Source: Bacteroidia bacterium
GTDB taxonomy: Bacteria; Bacteroidota; Bacteroidia; Bacteroidales; Azobacteroidaceae
Assembly (NCBI GenBank): GCA_025999935.1
Contig: BNXY01000019.1
Coordinates: forward strand, 1 to 46,277
Length of the DNA stretch: 46,277 nucleotides
Direction: 5' to 3'
This document shows, one piece after another, positions 17,225-25,492 of this stretch (its first letter is position 1; each line of letters begins with the position of its first letter). The position numbers and the translations under genes are program-made. Below the pieces are notes generated by a model. It searched no databases and was not told the DNA's origin. It saw only the letters and a program-made list of their open reading frames with translations.

Positions 17225-17851
17225 CTAAATTTCCGGATAACGCTCTTTGATTATTTTTAAATATTCCTTGGTTAATTCAGGACTTGTTTGATCGGTTATA
17301 AACAATAATTTAACACATAAGTCCTTATCAAGAATAAAAAAGTATGGAGCTAATTCAATTTCATAGAGAGGAAAATCCTCTTTTTGATAAAAACTAACTA
17401 CTTTCTTACCAAAATAATCATCTTTAAAACGTTGCTCAATATCGGCAATACATATTATATTCGGATTTGTCTCAAAATCAGGAAAAAACTCCTTAATATT
17501 GGCAATTACTCCTTCGACGCATGGTCTACACATGTTCTGATTCAAGCCCAATACTAATTTAGGGCGATCTGCAATGGATTTGACAGAAATTTGCTTATCT
17601 TTATTTGAACCAACAGAAATTTGGGTATTCCCAATATAATACTGTTCATATTTGAATCTGGAAACAGTTTTTTCTTTGAATGCTTCGAACCTAAATTCTA
17701 TACTCTTTAGGTGTTCCAATTTGCTTATACTTTGAATCGCCCTATCCAACCTATTTTTGTCCTGTTGATGCAAATACAGCGAATAAAAGTTGCATAACAG
17801 TAAGCATATCACAATAGATATCAAAATTATTTGCATTGATTTGTTTTTCAT
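17225..17851 (-). CDS. Membrane-anchored thioredoxin-fold protein
   Basis: A 208-residue protein with one N-terminal membrane segment (about residues 6-24, MQIILISIVICLLLC), a short coiled region, and a thioredoxin-like domain with KLVLGLNQNMCRPCVEGVIANIKEFFP. The CxxC pair is C108-RP-C111. The Pro-containing APYFFILDKDLCVKLLF segment near residue 165-185 fits the cis-Pro region. It overlaps the upstream propeller gene by 4 nt, so the two are translationally coupled. Pairs of this type (propeller plus thioredoxin-like protein) recur in Bacteroidales, and a periplasmic redox or scaffold role is inferred. The fold call is good; the reaction is unproven. Confidence 0.75.
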   Translation of the reverse strand: MKNKSMQIILISIVICLLLCNFYSLYLHQQDKNRLDRAIQSISKLEHLKSIEFRFEAFKEKTVSRFKYEQYYIGNTQISVGSNKDKQISVKSIADRPKLVLGLNQNMCRPCVEGVIANIKEFFPDFETNPNIICIADIEQRFKDDYFGKKVVSFYQKEDFPLYEIELAPYFFILDKDLCVKLLFITDQTSPELTKEYLKIIKERYPEI

Positions 17852-18978
17852 TTGAACCGGTATTTTATCAGTACAGGATTAAGTTCCATTTTAGCTCCCA
17901 ATAACTTCTCGAAAATCTCTTTATTTTTGTCATCCAGCATTTCTTTTGTAATACGATTTTCCAAGTCAACCCACTGGACTGGCATCAAAACATATTCGTC
18001 GGTAACAATTATTTCTTCCCCGCGATACGAATTAAACTTAACCTGTTCAGAAAAATCAAGGATAAACTTTGATTTTCCTGTGGACTTATCATATATGATA
18101 TTTGCCTGTTGATCATTCTTCAATGAAAGCGATGCAAAAACATATTTACTGTTATGCCTCACCGCTTCTATCAAGTAAGGAAATTGAGCGTATAGTTCTT
18201 CTACGGCTTTAGAAATGAATCTTTCTGCCTCGCTCGAAAAAATGGCTGTTGTACCTTCTCGGGTGTGTGTGCCAAAATCAAATTGAAAAGCAACTTCAAG
18301 CCGTTCTTTGCCTATTTTGTAAACAACCGGATGAATCGGACGGAAAATATACCAGTCATCCTGACCCTGATACAGATTATGGCTGGCAAAGGAACCAAGC
18401 CTCTCGCTTTCTTTAAATTCTTCATGCAACAACTTTTTCTCGTCAAGGTTGAAATAGATAATTTTTTTAGGTTGAGATATTGAATAAAATATATACGTAC
18501 AGCTATCTAAAGCAGCAAACTGGTGTACGGCGTAAAAACCGTCATATTTTATAAGTTTTGTTTCGATATGATTGCCTGATAAATCGTATACATTCAAGTT
18601 GCCAAAAGATTCAAGCACTTCAAGGTTGCCTGTAAAAGGGTTGATATTGAAATCTGAGATAAACAAGTATTCTCCGACACCTTGTCCCTTTTTGTCTATT
18701 TTAAAAAGAAATTTTCCTGTTTGATCAAACACGAATATTATACTTTGCGGCTTATCCAGCATATACCACTTATCCTGATGATTGATTATTTTAGTTATAC
18801 CTGCAATAAGAACATCAGATGAAGTTTCCAGCGGTATTAATTCGATGGAACTAAAGTAATCGAAAAGAGAGGCTCTCTCCGGTCTATCCAAATCCACGAA
18901 AATAGCTTTATCAATTTGTGGTGGTTGTTTACACATTGTAAAACATACCACAATCAACGGTATAAATATTTTCTTCAT
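17848..18978 (-). CDS. 6-bladed beta-propeller lipoprotein
   Basis: A 376-residue lipoprotein; MKKIFIPLIVVCFTMC gives a lipobox with Cys16. Family motifs include ASLFDYFSSIELIPLETSSDVLIAGITKI, WYMLDKPQSIIFVFDQTGKFLFKIDKKGQGVGEY and LNVYDLSGNHIETK. It starts the pair with the thioredoxin-fold gene (4-nt overlap). It lies 72 nt downstream of the NVEALA gene, with a terminator between them, so it may have its own promoter or depend on readthrough. The function of the family is unknown. Confidence 0.87.
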   Translation of the reverse strand: MKKIFIPLIVVCFTMCKQPPQIDKAIFVDLDRPERASLFDYFSSIELIPLETSSDVLIAGITKIINHQDKWYMLDKPQSIIFVFDQTGKFLFKIDKKGQGVGEYLFISDFNINPFTGNLEVLESFGNLNVYDLSGNHIETKLIKYDGFYAVHQFAALDSCTYIFYSISQPKKIIYFNLDEKKLLHEEFKESERLGSFASHNLYQGQDDWYIFRPIHPVVYKIGKERLEVAFQFDFGTHTREGTTAIFSSEAERFISKAVEELYAQFPYLIEAVRHNSKYVFASLSLKNDQQANIIYDKSTGKSKFILDFSEQVKFNSYRGEEIIVTDEYVLMPVQWVDLENRITKEMLDDKNKEIFEKLLGAKMELNPVLIKYRFK

Positions 18979-19003
18979 TTTTTAATCTAATTAGAAATTC
19001 GAA

Positions 19004-19040
19004 AAAGATGTCCAGTCCCCAAAAACAACCGGACATCTTT
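19004..19040 (-). terminator. Rho-independent terminator after the NVEALA gene
   Basis: A perfect 10-bp stem (AAAGATGTCC with GGACATCTTT), 17-nt loop, lying 11 nt beyond the NVEALA stop, with a TTTTTC tract on the minus strand. Confidence 0.75.
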
Positions 19041-19050
19041 GTTCTTACTT

Positions 19051-19320
19051 TTAAAACGCACAAAAATAATATGTATACCCATTATATTCACATGGGCAAA
19101 CCCAATTATATATGTCTTGATGACATTGTTTCCCATGACAACTGGGATAGCTACATTCAATCACTACTTCCGGCAAGTCTTCAGCCATTGCTAATTGTTC
19201 CACGTTGGCCAACAGAATATCAGTCAGATTATTACTTTTTAGTGAATTGAAACTCACATTAAACGTAGCTATCGCTACAATTGCTAACATGGCGAATCCG
19301 CCAAAAATTTTGTTTTTCAT
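19051..19320 (-). CDS. NVEALA family exported peptide
   Basis: An 89-residue peptide. Residues 1-25 are a hydrophobic export signal (MKNKIFGGFAMLAIVAIATFNVSF). The family's namesake motif appears as ANVEQLA at residues 38-44. A Cys-rich tail follows with six Cys at 56, 61, 66, 75, 77 and 87, so disulfides or modification are likely. NVEALA peptides (PF14055-type) sit beside 6-bladed beta-propeller genes in Bacteroidales, as here. Their function is unknown; a secreted peptide sensed or bound by the propeller protein is a reasonable guess. The gene has its own leader repeat and terminator. Confidence 0.85.
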   Translation of the reverse strand: MKNKIFGGFAMLAIVAIATFNVSFNSLKSNNLTDILLANVEQLAMAEDLPEVVIECSYPSCHGKQCHQDIYNWVCPCEYNGYTYYFCAF

Positions 19321-19330
19321 CTTTTAAAAT

Positions 19331-19433
19331 TTTAAAATTAATAATTTTTTGTTTTTGAGGTTGTTTTTATCTTTTTTACAACCGAAACCATGCAGATTTT
19401 CAAATTAATTTCGTACTTTTGTAGCTTCCTTTG
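19331..19433 (-). repeat. NVEALA leader repeat, copy 2
   Basis: The counterpart of 17050-17152, directly upstream of the intact NVEALA gene. It contains the GGTTGT/ACAACC hairpin about 40-65 nt before the start codon. Conservation in front of both the intact gene and the stub suggests a regulatory 5' untranslated region. Confidence 0.75.
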
Positions 19434-20215
19434 TAAATCTACTCTTTGTAAATTTGATTATCGCCCTTGCTAACAAGGAAACTTTAGCAAAAGCTAAACC
19501 TGTCAAAGTTGTTCTTGCATAAATACCAAATATCATTTGTCTGTTTGAACAAATTGACACTTGCAAAATTAAATAAAAAATTAGAGATAATGCTATTATA
19601 GGAAAGAAATTTCGTTGCATATATCCTTTTATATGCCCATCCTACACTTACATAAATTCCAAAGTTCTTTTTGGAAAAAATTTGCGCGTACTTTATATTT
19701 AGTAAAGTAAGAAGATTAGTAAATATATATTCTCCTATCGGACTCATGGTAATACGATTTTAATGTGTAAAACAATTAATTTTGAAAATATATTGTAAAT
19801 TTTTTAGAAAAACAATTAGCTGTTTAACGGTCATCATCAGATGTCTCGACTCCGCTTTGCGTCCTGTCGAGTTCTTATAAAATATTTTAGATAAAAATGG
19901 ATGACGAATTATCGTTGATAATCAATGTGTTGCATAAATTCGTCATTGGTAGTTATTGATTACAAGTATGAATCCGGAATGGAACGATCTATGGGAAAAA
20001 ATTAGAAAAATGATATACTAATTTTTTTGTAGCGCCTCAAAAAAAGATTTAGCCGTTTATGATTATACATCCGAACTTTTTACATGTCAACAATTAAAAT
20101 TGATTTATTGAAAGATAAAAGCGACAAAATATTGAGTATTCATAAACCAATTATTCTTATCGTATAATTTCATTTTTTTTGGGCAATCCCTTCATTGCCT
20201 TATTCGGCTTATACT

Positions 20216-20267
20216 TAATGTATATTATACAATAAGTATAGAAATGCTTATTGTATAATATACATTA
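20216..20267. repeat. Perfect 21-bp inverted repeat, 10-nt loop
   Basis: The arms 20216-20236 and 20247-20267 are exact reverse complements, separated by TATAGAAATG. It is not followed by a T-run and lies about 75 nt upstream of the promoter of the xylose operon. It could be an operator, the target of a dimeric regulator, or a structured RNA end. Confidence 0.8.
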
Positions 20268-20269
20268 TT

Positions 20270-20294
20270 TAATAAATTGTTATTCAATTTATTA
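20270..20294. repeat. 10-bp inverted repeat, 5-nt loop
   Basis: TAATAAATTG and CAATTTATTA flank TTATT, only 3 nt after the larger inverted repeat and 22 nt before the -33 element of the promoter. Its place suits an operator of the adjacent NUDIX-type regulator; that is inference. Confidence 0.6.
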
Positions 20295-20315
20295 TGAAAA
20301 AAAATCGTAAAAATT

Positions 20316-20347
20316 TTTGTTTTTTTAAAATAATAATATTACATTTG
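20316..20347 (+). promoter_or_regulatory. Bacteroidetes-type promoter of the xylose operon
   Basis: TTTG (20316-20319), a 20-nt spacer, then TACATTTG (20340-20347) match the -33/-7 consensus. The start codon lies 42 nt downstream of the -7 box. Confidence 0.8.
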
Positions 20348-20388
20348 TCGCGGAATACCATGTTTAAAAATAATAAAAGAAAGAAAGT

Positions 20389-21105
20389 ATGCATTTGGCT
20401 TTCATGAAAACATACGTCTCCGTTGATTGTGTCGTGTTCGGATTCAATAAAAATCAGCTATATACGCTGTTGGTACAACGCAATTCGCTTGGTTCGAGAG
20501 GAAAAGACCTCAAACTCCCCGGTAGTTTGATTTACCAACCGGAAGATGCCGATGAAGCCGCTTATCGCGTTTTGAACGAATTAACAGGCATTCGTAAAAT
20601 GACCCTAAGGCAATTCAAATCCTTCACTTCGCCCAAACGGACTTCCGATACGGAGGATGTGAATTGGTTGGAATTTGCCTACCACGATAAAATTGAAAGG
20701 CTGATAACGGTCGCTTACATATCCTTGTGTAAAATTACCCGTAAACTGAATGTGGTTTCCAAATACAAAACAGTGGAATGGTGCCCCATCGACCATTTGC
20801 CCAAAATGCCTTTCGACCACAACCAGATTGTGGAAGAATCGTTGAAAGAAGTGCGCAACTGGGTGGAAACCGAACCGGTTATTTTGTTTGAACTGTTGCC
20901 TACAAAGTTTACGGCAACAGAATTAAGGCTCTTGTACGAAGCCATTTACAACCGGAAATACGATGCCCGCAATTTTCACAAAAAAATGGTGCAAATGGAA
21001 TATATTCTCCCGTTGGATGAATATCAGGAAAATGTAAAACACCGTGCGGCAAGGTATTATAAATTTGACAGAGTAACCTATAATAAACGAAAAATAGGAA
21101 TTTAA
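20389..21105 (+). CDS. xylR: NUDIX-domain HTH regulator, probable xylose regulator
   Basis: A 238-residue protein. Residues 8-150 look like a NUDIX hydrolase domain turned into a sensor (VSVDCVVFGFNKNQLYTLLVQRN, then DLKLPGSLIYQPEDADEAAYRVLNELTGI), with the catalytic NUDIX box not conserved (no REUxEE pattern). The C-terminal part from about 165 (FTATELRLLYEAIYNRKYDARNFHKKMVQMEYI) is a winged helix. This is the layout of NrtR-related sugar regulators in Bacteroidetes (AraR/XylR-like). It is the first gene of the xylose operon, with a promoter and inverted repeats in front, so autoregulation and response to xylose are likely. ATG 20389 has an A/G-rich site before it; ATG 20404 is an alternative. 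The symbol is from context. Confidence 0.82.
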   Translation: MHLAFMKTYVSVDCVVFGFNKNQLYTLLVQRNSLGSRGKDLKLPGSLIYQPEDADEAAYRVLNELTGIRKMTLRQFKSFTSPKRTSDTEDVNWLEFAYHDKIERLITVAYISLCKITRKLNVVSKYKTVEWCPIDHLPKMPFDHNQIVEESLKEVRNWVETEPVILFELLPTKFTATELRLLYEAIYNRKYDARNFHKKMVQMEYILPLDEYQENVKHRAARYYKFDRVTYNKRKIGI

Positions 21106-21148
21106 AGGCTGTATTCCAAAATAGTAAACATTAAAAACAAAATAATTT

Positions 21149-22621
21149 ATGTATTTATTAGGATATGACATAGGAAGTTCTTCGGTAAAAGCCTGTTTAG
21201 TGGAAGCCGAATCCGGAAAAATCGTAGCATCGGATTTCTTCCCGAAAGTAGAAATGCAAATCATCGCCGAGAAAGCGGGATGGGCAGAGCAAAATCCCGA
21301 ATCGTGGTGGGCGAATCTCAAGTTGGCGAACGAATCCGTACTCAAACAGTCGGGTGTAGCCGCCGAAGACATCCAAGCCATCGGTATTTCCTGGCAGATG
21401 CACGGCTTGGTATTGGTCGATAAAAACCAACAAGTACTGCGCCCCTCCATCATCTGGTGCGACAGTCGTGCAGTGCCTTACGGCGAAAAAGCGTTTCAGG
21501 CGATAGGCAAAGAAAAAGTGTTATCGCACCTGCTTAACTCTCCGGGCAATTTTACTGCCGCTAAACTGGCTTGGGTAAAGGAAAACGAACCGCAGATCTA
21601 TGAACAAATCGATAAATTGATGCTCCCCGGCGATTACATCGGCATGAAACTGACGGGCGACATCGTCACTACCGTAGAAGGATTGTCCGAAGGAATTTTC
21701 TGGGATTTTCAAACGAACACGCTTTCGGATGATGTACTCAACTATTTTGGTTTTGACAAAAGTTTTATCCCCGAACTCAAACCCAACTTCGGCGTACAGG
21801 GCTTGGTATCTGCCGCTGCGGCAAAAGAGTTGGGATTGAAACCCGGCACACCGATTACTTACCGGGCAGGAGATCAACCGAACAATGCGCTATCATTGAA
21901 CGTATTTAATCCGGGAGAAATCGCATCGACAGCAGGCACTTCCGGTGTCGTTTACGGTGTATTGGGACAGGTCAATTACGACCCGAAATCGCGAGTGAAT
22001 ACTTTTGCTCACGTCAATCACAGTGCGGAACAAACTCGTCTGGGCGTTTTGCTGTGCATCAACGGTACGGGTATTCTCAATTCTTGGATAAAACGCAACA
22101 TAGCTCCTGCGGGCATCTCCTATAATGATATGAATAACTTGGCTTCGCAATCGCCGATTGGAAGTAAAGGATTGTCTATCATTCCTTTCGGCAACGGTGC
22201 GGAAAGAATTTTAGAAAACAGGGAAACAGGCTGTTCCATTCATGGCATCAATTTTAATATTCACAACCAGTCGGATATTATTCGCGCCGCACAGGAAGGA
22301 ATTGTTTTCTCGTTCCAATACGGCATGGAAATTATGCAAGGTATGGGCATGGACATCAGCTTGATACGTGCGGGAAACGCCAATATGTTTCTGAGTCCGA
22401 TTTTCCGTCAAACCTTAGCAGGAGTGAGCGGAGCCACAATCGAACTCTACGACACCGACGGAGCCGCTGGAGCCGCCAAAGGCGCGGGTATCGGCGCAGG
22501 CATTTATGCTTCCAACAACGAAGCTTTTGCCAGCCTCGAAAAATTAGCGGTGATAGAGCCGAAAGCAACAGAACAAATACAATATAAAGAAGCCTACGAA
22601 CGATGGAAACAATATATTTAA
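21149..22621 (+). CDS. xylB: Xylulokinase
   Basis: A 490-residue FGGY-family kinase that phosphorylates D-xylulose with ATP to xylulose 5-phosphate for the pentose phosphate pathway, in the cytoplasm. It begins with the ATP-binding YLLGYDIGSSSVKACL motif, then KAGWAEQNPESWW, SWQMHGLVLVD (substrate Met-His), IIWCDSRA, and the family GDQPNNALS and GAAKGAGIGAG segments near residues 230 and 450. Length is normal for XylB. It is in an operon between the regulator (43-nt gap) and the GH30 gene, whose start lies inside its last codons. Confidence 0.93.
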   Translation: MYLLGYDIGSSSVKACLVEAESGKIVASDFFPKVEMQIIAEKAGWAEQNPESWWANLKLANESVLKQSGVAAEDIQAIGISWQMHGLVLVDKNQQVLRPSIIWCDSRAVPYGEKAFQAIGKEKVLSHLLNSPGNFTAAKLAWVKENEPQIYEQIDKLMLPGDYIGMKLTGDIVTTVEGLSEGIFWDFQTNTLSDDVLNYFGFDKSFIPELKPNFGVQGLVSAAAAKELGLKPGTPITYRAGDQPNNALSLNVFNPGEIASTAGTSGVVYGVLGQVNYDPKSRVNTFAHVNHSAEQTRLGVLLCINGTGILNSWIKRNIAPAGISYNDMNNLASQSPIGSKGLSIIPFGNGAERILENRETGCSIHGINFNIHNQSDIIRAAQEGIVFSFQYGMEIMQGMGMDISLIRAGNANMFLSPIFRQTLAGVSGATIELYDTDGAAGAAKGAGIGAGIYASNNEAFASLEKLAVIEPKATEQIQYKEAYERWKQYI

Positions 22622-24036
22622 ATAAACACTATACACTTTTTTACCTGTTGTTAGCCGGTTTATTTTGCGCCTGCTCTCCCAAACAACAGGTAGCTTGGAC
22701 AAGCACAAGTCCGGATTCAGGATTTGTTGAAAAACTGCCTGTTTCGTTCAGCGACAGGAAAGATTCGGTTAATGTTACCGTATTTCCCGACAACTATTTG
22801 CAGACCATAGACGGATTCGGCGGATGTTTCAATGAGTTGGGATGGACGACTTTGTCGGCATTGAGCGAAGCCGATCGCAAGGCGGTGGTTGAAGATTTAT
22901 TCGGCGAAACCGGAATGAATTTTACCTATTGCCGGATGCCTGTCGGAGCCAATGATTTTGCGCGCGACTGGTATTCTTACAATGAAACGGCAAACGATTT
23001 TGAAATGTCTCATTTTTCAATCGACAACGACAAGGAAACCTTGATTCCTTTTATCCATGCAGCCCAACAAGTAAATCCCAAACTTCGCATCTGGGCTTCT
23101 CCTTGGAGTCCACCGACTTGGATGAAGTACAATAACAATTATGCCTGTCGTCCCAATCCGCAGGTTAATGAATTAGCCGGAGATCCGCGAACCGATTTGG
23201 AAGGCTCCAACATGTTTATTCAGGAACCGGAATATTTCAAAGCATACGCACTGTATTTCCGTAAATTTATCGAAGCTTACCGGAAAGAAGGCATTGATAT
23301 TGAGATGATTGCACCTCAAAATGAATTTAATTCCTGTCAGGTATTTCCTTCTTGTACTTGGACGGCTGCCGGATTAAGTACGTTCATTGCAGATTATTTA
23401 GGCCCGCAAATGAAAGAATTAGGGGTTCGCACCATGTTCGGAACGATGGAACGGGGCAATCATCTGTTGGTGGACACCATTATGCAAAACAACAGTGGCT
23501 CGTTTATTTCCGAAATCGGTTTTCAATGGGCAGGAAAAGAGGCGATTGCCGCAATTCATTCGGCATATCCCGATATGAAACTGATGCAATCGGAAAGCGA
23601 ATGCGGCAACGGACAAAATACCTGGGAATATTGTTTTTACATCTGGAACCTGATGAAGCATTATTTTTCCAATGGTGCCGCTTCCTATATGTATTGGAAT
23701 ATTTCATTGGATATTCATTCGGAAAATCGTTGGGGATGGCATCAAAACTCGTTAATATCGGTTGATCAAGAAAATAAGACTTATCGCTACAATCCGGAAT
23801 ATTACCTGATGAAACATTTCAGCCATTTTGTAAAACCAGGAGCCAGGCGGATTGTTACGGAGGGCGATTTTGGCAATATGCTGGCGTTCAGCAATCCCGA
23901 TCAGTCCATTATCCTTATCGCAACCAACGAGGAGCAAACGCCGAGAAAACTGAATATTCAGCTAAAAGACCGGGTGTTGTCGGTCACATTGGATGCGCAA
24001 TCAATCAATACATTCACGATTAACAATTATTTATAA
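22603..24036 (+). CDS. GH30 family glycoside hydrolase, lipoprotein
   Basis: A 477-residue hydrolase of the GH30 (glucosylceramidase-like) family. The N-terminus (LLLAGLFCAC) is a lipoprotein signal with Cys24. The hallmark TIDGFGGCFNELGW opens the barrel near residue 65; LRIWASPWSPPTWMK, IAPQNEF with the likely acid/base E241, and QSESECGNG with the likely nucleophile E331 follow. GH30 enzymes cut beta-linked glucose, xylose or glucuronoxylan. The place within the xylose operon points to a xylo-oligosaccharide or xylan side activity that releases xylose outside the cytoplasm. It overlaps xylB by 19 nt, so translation is coupled. Confidence 0.88.
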   Translation: METIYLNKHYTLFYLLLAGLFCACSPKQQVAWTSTSPDSGFVEKLPVSFSDRKDSVNVTVFPDNYLQTIDGFGGCFNELGWTTLSALSEADRKAVVEDLFGETGMNFTYCRMPVGANDFARDWYSYNETANDFEMSHFSIDNDKETLIPFIHAAQQVNPKLRIWASPWSPPTWMKYNNNYACRPNPQVNELAGDPRTDLEGSNMFIQEPEYFKAYALYFRKFIEAYRKEGIDIEMIAPQNEFNSCQVFPSCTWTAAGLSTFIADYLGPQMKELGVRTMFGTMERGNHLLVDTIMQNNSGSFISEIGFQWAGKEAIAAIHSAYPDMKLMQSESECGNGQNTWEYCFYIWNLMKHYFSNGAASYMYWNISLDIHSENRWGWHQNSLISVDQENKTYRYNPEYYLMKHFSHFVKPGARRIVTEGDFGNMLAFSNPDQSIILIATNEEQTPRKLNIQLKDRVLSVTLDAQSINTFTINNYL

Positions 24037-24065
24037 CGATATTCACAATTTAAAATTTAATTATT

Positions 24066-25379
24066 ATGGCAAAAGAATTTTTCCCCGAAATCGGGCAAAT
24101 CAAATTTGAAGGAAAAGAAAGTAAAAATCCGCTGGCATTTCGTTATTACGATGCCGAAAAGGTAGTGTACGGTAAAAAAATGAAAGACTGGTGCAAATTC
24201 TCCATGGCTTGGTGGCACACGCTTTGTGCCGACGGCGGCGACCCGTTTGGCCCCGGAACCAAATCATTCCCCTGGTCAAAAGGCGCATCCGCTTTGGAAA
24301 TTGCCAAACAGAAATTGGACGCCGGTTTTGAATTTATGCAAAAAATCGGCATCGAATACTATTGCTTCCACGACATCGACTTGATCGAAGAAGGCAATTC
24401 GATCGAAGAATACGAAGCCAACGTGAAAGCCATCGTTGCTTATGCGAAACAAAAACAAGCCGAAACAGGCATCAAACTGCTTTGGGGAACGGCTAACGTA
24501 TTCAGCAACAAACGCTACACCAATGGCGCCGCTACCAATCCCGACTTCGATGTTGTGGCTCGCGCCGCCTTACAAATCAAAAACGCCATTGATGCAACCA
24601 TCGAATTGGGCGGACAAAATTATGTATTCTGGGGCGGTCGCGAAGGCTATTACTCCTTGTTGAACACCAACATGAAACGTGAAAAAGAACATTTGGCTCA
24701 ACTATTGACCATTGCTCGCGATTATGGCCGCGCCAAAGGTTTCAAAGGAACCTTCCTGATTGAACCCAAACCGATGGAACCGACGAAACATCAATACGAT
24801 GCGGATACGGAAACCGTTATCGGCTTCTTGCAAGCACACGGTTTGGACAAAGATTTCAAAGTGAATATCGAAGTGAACCACGCTACTTTGGCCGGTCATA
24901 CTTTTGAACACGAATTGCAATGTGCTGCCGATGCCGGTCTGTTAGGCTCTATCGACGCCAACCGCGGTGATGCTCAAAACGGTTGGGATACCGACCAATT
25001 CCCTATTGACGTTTACGAATTGACACAGGCTTGGCTGGTGATTCTTCAAGCCGGTGGTTTGGGCAACGGCGGCACGAATTTCGATGCCAAAACACGTCGC
25101 AGCTCCACCGATTTGGACGATATTTTCATCGCTCACATCTCCGGTATGGACGCATTCGCACGCGCTTTGGAAACAGCAGCCGCTATTTTGGAACAATCGC
25201 CTTACAAAAAAATGTTTACCGACCGCTACGCTTCTTTCGATGCAGGCGAAGGCAAAAAATTTGAAGAAGGCAAATCATCGCTCGAAGACTTGGTAGCTTA
25301 TGCCAAAAAGAATGGCGAGCCGAAACAAATCAGCGGCAAACAAGAGTTGTACGAATCAATTGTAAATATGTACATCTAA
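24066..25379 (+). CDS. xylA: Xylose isomerase
   Basis: A 437-residue enzyme converting D-xylose to D-xylulose in the cytoplasm, with divalent metal ions. Signature parts: [34 protein letters not shown] with the catalytic His102 and Asp105, [26 protein letters not shown] (metal-binding Glu) and [17 protein letters not shown]. Length is that of class II isomerases common in Bacteroidetes. It lies 29 nt after the GH30 gene. The codon pattern is richer in GC than the neighbours, as expected of a highly expressed gene. Confidence 0.96.
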   Translation: MAKEFFPEIGQIKFEGKESKNPLAFRYYDAEKVVYGKKMKDWCKFSMAWWHTLCADGGDPFGPGTKSFPWSKGASALEIAKQKLDAGFEFMQKIGIEYYCFHDIDLIEEGNSIEEYEANVKAIVAYAKQKQAETGIKLLWGTANVFSNKRYTNGAATNPDFDVVARAALQIKNAIDATIELGGQNYVFWGGREGYYSLLNTNMKREKEHLAQLLTIARDYGRAKGFKGTFLIEPKPMEPTKHQYDADTETVIGFLQAHGLDKDFKVNIEVNHATLAGHTFEHELQCAADAGLLGSIDANRGDAQNGWDTDQFPIDVYELTQAWLVILQAGGLGNGGTNFDAKTRRSSTDLDDIFIAHISGMDAFARALETAAAILEQSPYKKMFTDRYASFDAGEGKKFEEGKSSLEDLVAYAKKNGEPKQISGKQELYESIVNMYI

Positions 25380-25385
25380 ATAATG

Positions 25386-25480
25386 GAGAATTGAAAATGG
25401 AGAATTGAGAATTGGCTGACGCCTGTTGTCGCGCTTCGCGTAATTCTCAATTCTCAATTCTCAATTCTCAATTCTCAATT
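25386..25480. repeat. GAGAATT heptamer palindromic repeat element
   Basis: The left side has GAGAATT at 25386-25392, 25400-25406 and 25407-25413. The right side has five head-to-tail AATTCTC units at 25442-25476, ending in AATT. The sides are inverted relative to each other around a GC-richer centre (25414-25441). In RNA it would fold into a long AT stem between xylA and the transporter gene. Confidence 0.85.
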
Positions 25481-25492
25481 AATTCTATTATC

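Larger units (their letters stand above)
19434..20315. other. Long noncoding interval before the xylose operon
   Basis: About 0.9 kb with no gene I can support. Two short minus-strand frames at 19405-19747 have no recognisable domain and overlap each other. The interval holds a REP-like piece (AGATGTCTCGAC at 19839-19850 with GTCGAG at 19866-19871), a 10-bp inverted repeat (19901-19910 with 19937-19946), and two stronger inverted repeats listed separately. It is very AT-rich towards the right. Confidence 0.6.

Noticed and set aside
19405..19747. Two overlapping minus-strand frames of 71 and 87 codons
   Set aside because: No homology recognised, they overlap in different frames, and one runs into the leader repeat. 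The 87-codon frame could be a decayed membrane-protein end, but I cannot support it.
25386..25480. CRISPR array
   Set aside because: The units are 7 bp, directly abutting and lack spacers; no cas genes are present.
25412..25492. Longer N-terminus for the xylose transporter
   Set aside because: It would translate the heptamer repeat; the family starts at ATG 25493.
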